This document shows positions 24,298 through 29,076 of a stretch of 29,076 bases of DNA, in pieces. The notes beneath the pieces were generated by a model that did not search any database, had not been told where the DNA came from, and saw nothing but the letters and a program-made list of their open reading frames with translations. The DNA comes from Chelatococcus sp. (GTDB taxonomy: Bacteria > Pseudomonadota > Alphaproteobacteria > Rhizobiales > Beijerinckiaceae), in NCBI GenBank assembly GCA_003248805.1, contig QFQY01000057.1, positions 1 through 29,076 on the forward strand. The letters are read 5' to 3'. Position 1 is the stretch's first letter. Each line of letters begins with the position of its first letter. The translations under genes were made by a program, and so were the position numbers.

Positions 24298-26376
24298 CTA
24301 GTCCCGGCGTCCGCCCCGTTTCAGGTCATGGTCGATGAGATAGGCGGTGCGCTGGTCGAGACGCTGGCGGTAGACCTGCAGGTTTTCCATCACGCGCTGC
24401 ACGTAGTTGCGCGTCTCGTAGAAGGGGATGCGCTCGACCCAGTCGACGGCGTCGACATCGGGCCGGCGCGGGTCGCCATAGGCGGCGATCCATTTCTTCA
24501 CATTGCCCGAGCCGGCGTTATAGGCGGCGAAGGTGAGGACGTAGGAGCCGCGCCACTCCGTCAGCAGGTCGTTGAGATGGGCGGCGCCCATGCGGGCGGA
24601 GTAATGCGCGTCCTGGCCGAGGCGGGCCCAGTCGAAGGGCAGATTGGCGCGACGCGCCGTCTCGCGGGCGGTCGCCGGCATCATCTGCATCAGTCCGCGC
24701 GCGCCGGCATGGGACATGGCGGCGGGGTCGAAGGCGCTCTCCTGCCGGGCGATGGCGTGGACGATGGCCCGCTCCATCGGGTCGCCCAGCACGTCGAATT
24801 CGGGCACGCCCGAGGTCGGGAATGCGGCCGTGTCGAGCGGGAAGCCGCGCTGGAGGGCCATCTTGCCGATGGCGAGCAGCGCCTTGGGATCGGCCTCGCG
24901 CCGGGCGAGCTCCGCGACCGTCTCGAGCGCGTTCGCCGTATGGAGCCGCTGCGCGAGGTCGGTGAGCATCTGCGTCGCCAGCTCGCGCTCGCCGATCTCG
25001 TAGAGCAGGGTCACGCCGCGATGGGCCGGCAATTCGTCGAGCGGGGCCGGGGACGAGCTGCGCAGCGGCAGGTCCGAGAAGCCGAGGCGCGCGCGGGCGA
25101 GCTGGCCGTAATAGGCGATCGGGTGTTCGGCGGCGCGGCGATAGGCCGTTCTCGCCTCCTCGTGCCGGTCGAGCGCCTCCAGCGCGCGGCCTTCCCAATA
25201 GGCGGCGCGGGAGACGGAGATCGGCGCCTGCGCGATCAAACCCGCCGCCCGGAAATGGTCGAGCGCGACGGCGGCGGCGTTGCGGAAGCGCAGGGCGACG
25301 AAGCCGGCATGCCATTCGGCGTCGACGCGCTCGGCATCGTCCTCGGCGCCGTGACCGGCGGCGACCTCATAGGCCTTCTCGGTGTCTCCTGCGTCCAGCA
25401 GCTTGCGGACGATCACGCGCCGCTCCAGCCACCAGCCGTCGCCGTCCCCGAGCTGGGCGGGATCCCTGGTGATGCCGGCCAGGATCTTCGCGGCCTCGGC
25501 CGGCTTGTCGGCCCGGCGCGCCTGCTGGGCGCGCAGGAAGGCGAAGGAGATGTCGCCTTTGACCGCCGCCGGAAGGGCGGTGACGGTCTTCTCCGCCAGC
25601 GGCTGGCGCGCCTTCGCGCTGGCGAGACGCAGGCGGGCGAGCGCGACATAGTCGGCCGAGACCCGCGCGGCGTTGCGCAGGGCCGCCTCGCCGTTCTCGC
25701 GAAAGAGATAGCGCTCCGTCCTGAGCCGATGGTCGTCGCGCGTCAGAACGTCGTCGAAGGCGGCGAGGACGATCTTTTCGAGAGCCGAGGCGAGATGGTC
25801 GCGCCGCCAGGTCGCGCGGATCAGTGTCTCGGCCTCGCCCTTGCGCCCCTCGTCCTTCAGAGCCAGCGCCAGCGCGACGCGGCCGGCCGGGCTCACGGGT
25901 TCCCGGCCATGGAAGAAGGCGCGGATCGCCGCCGGCCCCTTCTTCTCGGCGATCAGCGCCTCCTCGGCGCGACGGCGCACGAGCGGCGTGGCGGGATAGT
26001 TCGGATTGTCGCGCAGGAAAGCGCTCAGCCGCGCGAAGGGCAGGGTGGCGCCGGAACGGATCGCGACCCATTCCAGCAGGGCGCGTTCGGCGGGGACCGC
26101 GACCGAGCCCGCGAGCGCATCGCCCTCGGCGAGGGCTCCGCGCCGATAGGCGGCGATGGCGGCCTTCAGTTTCTCGCGGTCCGGACGGGTTTCCGCCGGT
26201 TCCGCGGCCGCGGGCGAGGACAGCAGCGCCGTCTGCGCCGGAGGGCTTTCCACCTGCGCCGCTCGCGGTTGCTGCTCGCGCCTGGCGCCGTCCTCGGCCG
26301 AGGACGCCGGCAGCGCCGCGACGAGCGCGGGCAGGAGAAAGGTGAACACGCATCGGCGGGCGGCAGGCAGGGCCAT
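24298..26376 (-). CDS. soluble lytic murein transglycosylase (Slt-like)
   Basis: 692 aa. A periplasmic enzyme that cleaves peptidoglycan glycan strands, forming 1,6-anhydromuropeptides. The signal peptide is at about residues 1-27 (FTFLLPALVAALPASSA). A long alpha-superhelical region (to about residue 520) is followed by the Slt catalytic domain. That domain carries the catalytic Glu546 in ARQESAFDP, GARGLMQMMPATA, and FAAYNAGSGNVKKW. Start ATG 26376 is chosen over 26406 because it directly precedes a proper signal sequence and has GGAG upstream. It is divergent from dapA across 273 bp. Involvement in cell-wall turnover is firm; regulation is not evident. Confidence 0.93.
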   Translation of the reverse strand: MALPAARRCVFTFLLPALVAALPASSAEDGARREQQPRAAQVESPPAQTALLSSPAAAEPAETRPDREKLKAAIAAYRRGALAEGDALAGSVAVPAERALLEWVAIRSGATLPFARLSAFLRDNPNYPATPLVRRRAEEALIAEKKGPAAIRAFFHGREPVSPAGRVALALALKDEGRKGEAETLIRATWRRDHLASALEKIVLAAFDDVLTRDDHRLRTERYLFRENGEAALRNAARVSADYVALARLRLASAKARQPLAEKTVTALPAAVKGDISFAFLRAQQARRADKPAEAAKILAGITRDPAQLGDGDGWWLERRVIVRKLLDAGDTEKAYEVAAGHGAEDDAERVDAEWHAGFVALRFRNAAAVALDHFRAAGLIAQAPISVSRAAYWEGRALEALDRHEEARTAYRRAAEHPIAYYGQLARARLGFSDLPLRSSSPAPLDELPAHRGVTLLYEIGERELATQMLTDLAQRLHTANALETVAELARREADPKALLAIGKMALQRGFPLDTAAFPTSGVPEFDVLGDPMERAIVHAIARQESAFDPAAMSHAGARGLMQMMPATARETARRANLPFDWARLGQDAHYSARMGAAHLNDLLTEWRGSYVLTFAAYNAGSGNVKKWIAAYGDPRRPDVDAVDWVERIPFYETRNYVQRVMENLQVYRQRLDQRTAYLIDHDLKRGGRRD

Positions 26377-26487
26377 GGCAGACTCCGCTTGTCGATCGCC
26401 GCGCATCCGTCAGGCCGCGAGGGCGATCCGTGGTTCAGTGTCTCGCAGCAGGCTTGTCCCGAGGCCTTCCTCGCCGCTGCGATGCTC

Positions 26488-26506
26488 GGGGCGCCCTCGG
26501 CGCCCC
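26488..26506. other. GC-rich hairpin in the slt-dapA divergent spacer
   Basis: GGGGCGCC and GGCGCCCC form a perfect 8-bp stem around CTC. It lies midway in the 273-bp spacer between divergent slt and dapA. There is no T-tract, and I assign no function. Confidence 0.3.
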
Positions 26507-26649
26507 TCTCGAATGGTCGGTAAGGCGGGTTTAAGAAGGCTTAACTATGGCGCCACGGATTTTCATGCTTGGCCGGCTTTGCCAGCGGGGCCGAAAAGTC
26601 TAAAGGTGACGGCCCCTAAACCGGAATTCGCCTCAGGAACCCCGGCGTC

Positions 26650-27543
26650 ATGACCAAGCACCCTGCCTTCACCGGTTCGATGCCCGCACTGGTGACGCCG
26701 TTCAAAGACGGACGCATCGACGAGGACGCGCTGCGCGCGCTGGTCGCCTGGCAGATCGAGAGCGGCTCCAGCGGGCTCGTGCCGGTCGGCACCACGGGCG
26801 AGAGCCCGACGCTCAGCCATGACGAGCACAAGCGCGTGGTCGAGATCGTGATCGCCGAGGCGAAGGGGCGCGTGCCCGTCATCGCCGGCGCCGGCTCGAA
26901 CAACACCACCGAGGCGATCGACCTCGCGGTCCATGCCGAGAAGGCCGGCGCCAATGCGCTGCTCGTGGTCACGCCCTACTACAACAAGCCCACCCAGGAG
27001 GGCATGTACCAGCACTTCAAGGCGGTGAACGACGCCGTCGGCATCCCGATCATCATCTACAACATCCCGCCGCGCTCGGTCGTCGACATGTCGGTGGAGA
27101 CGATGGCGCGGCTCTACGAGCTGAAGAACATCGCCGGTGTGAAGGACGCGACCGCGAACCTCGCCCGCGTCTCGCTGCAGCGCCACGCGCTCGGGCCGGA
27201 TTTCATCCAGCTCTCGGGCGAGGACATGACCGCGCTGCCCTACATGGCGGCAGGTGGCCATGGCTGCATCTCGGTCGTCGCCAATGTCGCGCCGCAGCTC
27301 TGCGCCGAGCTGATGTCCGCCGCGTTGAAGGGCGATTTCGCCACCGCGCTCAAGCTGCAGGACCGGCTCGTGCCGCTGCACGACGCGATCTTCCGCGAGC
27401 CGGGCGTCGCCGGCGCCAAGCACGGGCTGAAGCTGCTCGGCCGCATCGAGGAGGAGTTGCGCCTGCCGCTCCTGCCGGCAACGCCGGTCACCGGCGTCAT
27501 CATCCGCGAGGCGATGGTGTTCGCGGGGCTGTTGAACGCCTAG
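26650..27543 (+). CDS. dapA: 4-hydroxy-tetrahydrodipicolinate synthase
   Basis: 297 aa. It condenses pyruvate with aspartate semialdehyde, the first step specific to lysine and diaminopimelate synthesis (cell wall precursor). The TIM barrel's Schiff-base Lys is K165 (GVKDATANL). The catalytic triad residues correspond to Thr49 (PVGTTGESPT), Tyr111 and Tyr137 (IIYNIPPRS), and Arg142 contacts substrate. The pattern matches E. coli DapA with a four-residue offset. ATG 26650 is the only sensible start. Followed by paiB-like (47 bp) and smpB on the same strand. Feedback by lysine is common in the family but not readable here. Confidence 0.97.
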   Translation: MTKHPAFTGSMPALVTPFKDGRIDEDALRALVAWQIESGSSGLVPVGTTGESPTLSHDEHKRVVEIVIAEAKGRVPVIAGAGSNNTTEAIDLAVHAEKAGANALLVVTPYYNKPTQEGMYQHFKAVNDAVGIPIIIYNIPPRSVVDMSVETMARLYELKNIAGVKDATANLARVSLQRHALGPDFIQLSGEDMTALPYMAAGGHGCISVVANVAPQLCAELMSAALKGDFATALKLQDRLVPLHDAIFREPGVAGAKHGLKLLGRIEEELRLPLLPATPVTGVIIREAMVFAGLLNA

Positions 27544-27590
27544 ATAAGGGCTGAGCTCGTCCGCAGCGCCGGCGAGCGCCGGGAGGGACC

Positions 27591-28241
27591 ATGTACGAGC
27601 CGAGCCATTTCAAGGTCGAGGATCGCGAGCAGCTTCACGCGGTCATCCGCGCGCATCCGCTGGCGACGCTGATCACGGTGGGCGAGGGCGGGCTCGTCGC
27701 CAATCCGGTGCCCTTCGTGCTGCATGCGGACGAGGGCGAGCAGGGCGTGCTGCGCGCGCATCTGGCCCGGCCGAACGCGCAATGGAAGGCCATCGCCGCC
27801 GGCGCCGAGACGCTCGTCGTGTTCACCGGCGTCGAGCGCTATGTCACGCCCGCCTGGTATGCCTCCAAGCAGGAGCACGGCAAGGTCGTGCCGACCTGGA
27901 ACTACGTCACCGTCCAGGTGCGTGGCCCTGCCCGTGCTGTCGAGGACCCCACCTGGCTGCGCGCGCAGCTCGACTCGCTGACGCGCCAGCAGGAGGCGCC
28001 GCGCTCCGAGCCCTGGTCCGTCACCGATGCGCCGGAGCCGTTCATCGCGGCGCAGGCGCGCGGCATCGTCGGCGTCGAGATCGCAATCGCCTCGATCCTC
28101 GGCAAGTTCAAGCTCAGCCAGAACCGCCAGGTGCCGGACAAGCTCGGCGTGTACGAAGGCCTGAGCGCACAGCCGGAAATGGAGGCGCAGGCCATGGCGA
28201 TGCTGGTCAGGCAGCACGGCCGGCTCGGGAGCGACGCATGA
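27591..28241 (+). CDS. FMN-binding PaiB-family protein
   Basis: 216 aa. It matches the PaiB/FMN-binding 'negative transcriptional regulator' family, a split-barrel flavin fold. Blocks include MYEPSHFKVEDREQLHAVI at the N-terminus, LATLITVGEGGLVANPVPFVL, ARPNAQWKAI, and VTPAWYASKQEHGKVVPTWNYV. In Bacillus, PaiB was linked to sporulation repression. In most bacteria the role is unclear and a flavin-dependent or polyamine-related function is possible. ATG 27591 has GGAGGGA upstream. Its stop overlaps the smpB start (ATGA), so the two are translationally coupled. Confidence 0.9.
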   Translation: MYEPSHFKVEDREQLHAVIRAHPLATLITVGEGGLVANPVPFVLHADEGEQGVLRAHLARPNAQWKAIAAGAETLVVFTGVERYVTPAWYASKQEHGKVVPTWNYVTVQVRGPARAVEDPTWLRAQLDSLTRQQEAPRSEPWSVTDAPEPFIAAQARGIVGVEIAIASILGKFKLSQNRQVPDKLGVYEGLSAQPEMEAQAMAMLVRQHGRLGSDA

Positions 28242-28711
28242 AGAAGCCCGATCCCGCGCGCTACCGGCTCGCAGCCGACAATCGCAAGGCGCGCTTCAAC
28301 TACGAGATCAAGGAAACGCTCGAGGCCGGCATCGCGCTGCAGGGCACCGAGATCAAGTCGCTGCGCGGCGGCAAGGCCACGATCGGCGAGAGCTATGCCG
28401 GGCCGATGGGCGAGGAGCTCTTCCTCTTCAACGCCTATATCCCGGAATATCTCGAGGCGAACCGCTTCAACCACGAGGTCCGCCGGCCGCGGAAGCTGTT
28501 GCTGCATCGCCGCGAGATCAACAAGCTGATGGGAGCCGTGCAGCGCGAAGGCATGGCGCTGATCCCGCTCAAGGTCTATTTCAACGATCGCGGCCGGGCC
28601 AAGGTCGAGCTCGGCCTGGGCAAGGGCAAGAAGCTGCACGACAAGCGCGAGACCGAGAAGACGCGCGACTGGAACCGCGACAAGCAGAGGCTGCTCAAGA
28701 CCGGCGGGTGA
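28238..28711 (+). CDS. smpB: SsrA-binding protein SmpB
   Basis: 157 aa. It binds tmRNA and delivers it to stalled ribosomes for trans-translation. The OB-fold core is present: RKARFNYEIKETLEAGIALQ, then GTEIKSLRGGKATIGESYA, then LFLFNAYIPEYLEANRFNHE, followed by RPRKLLLHRREINKL. The basic C-terminal tail (KGKKLHDKRETEKTRDW) that enters the mRNA channel is intact. The ATG overlaps the stop of the PaiB-like gene by four bases. The ssrA gene itself is not in the window. Confidence 0.97.
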   Translation: MKKPDPARYRLAADNRKARFNYEIKETLEAGIALQGTEIKSLRGGKATIGESYAGPMGEELFLFNAYIPEYLEANRFNHEVRRPRKLLLHRREINKLMGAVQREGMALIPLKVYFNDRGRAKVELGLGKGKKLHDKRETEKTRDWNRDKQRLLKTGG

Positions 28712-28756
28712 CGGGCGAGCCCTCGTCCTGGGAGACTGAACGCGAACACCTCGGCC

Positions 28757-28862
28757 TTCATCCTGAGGAGCCGGGTCAGCGGCGTCTCGAAGGAGGTTTC
28801 AGGAGGCTCCCGAGATCGCCGGCCCGCCCTTCGACACAGCCCCTTTGGGCTTTCTCAGGACG
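28757..28862. repeat. nested inverted repeat (TCATCCTGAGGAG family)
   Basis: The outer pair TCCTGAG (28761-28767) / CTCAGGA (28854-28860) encloses an inner pair TCGAAGG (28787-28793) / CCTTCGA (28828-28834). The left end shares TCATCCTGAGGAG exactly with the perfect hairpin at 18216-18228. This is a dispersed intergenic element common in style to Hyphomicrobiales genomes, here just after smpB. Confidence 0.7.
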
Positions 28863-28905
28863 AGGCCTGGCGTCGGAAGGCTGCCATGAGGCGACCGGAC
28901 CTGGA

Positions 28906-28951
28906 GCATCGGCCCGAAAAGTGGAGCGCGGTTTTCGGGAAAAGCCGATGC
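28906..28951. repeat. interrupted palindrome with GCATCGGC/GCCGATGC ends
   Basis: GCATCGGC plus CCGAAAA on the left (28906-28920) pairs with TTTTCGGG, four As, GCCGATGC on the right (28932-28951). It resembles short dispersed rhizobial repeats with CCGAAAA...TTTTCGG cores. I see no link to an adjacent gene. Confidence 0.6.
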
Positions 28952-28996
28952 AAGATCAAAGAGTAGAGCGTGCTTCGTTTTTGTGGAAGCGGGCTG

Positions 28997-29041
28997 CCAT
29001 TCCGGACAAGCCGCGATAGCGGCGCCGATCCGGAATCCATC
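28997..29041. repeat. dispersed palindromic repeat, right copy
   Basis: This segment matches the reverse complement of 212-255 nearly base for base, including GGCGCCGATCCGG. The following CGAAGGGC...GATGGATCCCGG tail (29041-29072) also occurs at the left edge (191-222). The repeat runs to within a few bases of the window end and may extend beyond it. Confidence 0.7.
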
Positions 29042-29076
29042 GAAGGGCGCTGCGCTCCATGATGGATCCCGGGTCA

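Larger units (their letters stand above)
28712..29076. other. non-coding right edge composed of dispersed repeats
   Basis: No gene is supported here: open frames are short and lack family features or good starts. Nearly the whole stretch is accounted for by three palindromic repeat elements listed separately (28757-28862, 28906-28951, 28997-29041). A clean terminator for smpB is not evident, but the first element may stop transcripts. Confidence 0.6.

Noticed and set aside
24328..26523. 731-codon plus-strand open frame opposite the lytic transglycosylase
   Set aside because: Low-information Arg/Gly/Val-rich shadow with no domain. The minus strand encodes a full Slt enzyme.
26531..26544. CtrA box upstream of dapA
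   Set aside because: TTAA-N6-TTAA has the wrong spacing; the consensus requires seven bases, and no GANTC site is next to it.
28708..29019. 103-codon frame after smpB
   Set aside because: It crosses three dispersed repeats, and its start overlaps the end of smpB without a ribosome-binding site.

Overview
The window is GC-rich chromosomal DNA from an alphaproteobacterium of the order Hyphomicrobiales (Rhizobiales). A Bosea-like or related genome is my best guess, from overall gene style and the dispersed palindromic repeats; this is inference, since no rRNA marker is present. The order-level call rests on RcdA (DUF1465), the DUF1013 protein (TrcR), DUF1192, a cysteine-free L31, and CtrA-box and GANTC (CcrM) motifs. 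I see no tRNA, rRNA, CRISPR array, transposase, integrase or prophage gene. Most of the window is housekeeping or metabolic chromosome.

Layout. 1-464 is non-coding with repeat sequence. 465-5042 holds two AMP-forming acyl-CoA ligases (one DmdB/AlkK-like, one PrpE-like) around a TauE/SafE exporter. 5142-6597 holds the cell-cycle regulator TrcR and a DUF2087 protein, both on the minus strand; trcR has a well-formed promoter and a structured leader. 6784-9401 holds a quinone oxidoreductase, DUF1192, a candidate small RNA, rcdA and rpmE. 9556-12306 holds a half-size ABC exporter and an unrecognised protein built from 14-residue repeats. 12345-14881 is a small catabolic-looking module: cyclase-family protein plus DUF1989 protein, divergent from a LysR regulator. 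14897-18158 is a minus-strand series: inositol monophosphatase, MotA/TolQ/ExbB-like channel, MotB/OmpA-like protein and a small cytochrome c. 18322-21052 is a tightly overlapping minus-strand operon: BenE transporter, ThiE-like protein, Sel1-repeat protein. 21245-28711 holds a Tat-exported PhoX phosphatase, an alpha/beta hydrolase, a soluble lytic transglycosylase, dapA, a PaiB-type flavin protein and smpB. 28712-29076 is non-coding and packed with dispersed palindromic repeats, one matching a repeat at the left end.

The most interesting region is 8151-8466, between DUF1192 and rcdA. A perfect TTAA-N7-TTAA CtrA box is followed within 20 bp by two GANTC sites. About 25-30 bp further on comes a stretch of roughly 95 nt with three hairpins, one exposing a CUCCU anti-Shine-Dalgarno loop, ending in a textbook intrinsic terminator. 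A second, near-consensus CtrA site precedes rcdA. This looks like a cell-cycle-controlled small RNA beside a gene that controls CtrA turnover. The second highlight is the repeat protein at 11464-12306: helical ends around about eight 14-residue beta-type repeats, in DNA visibly less GC-rich than its neighbours.
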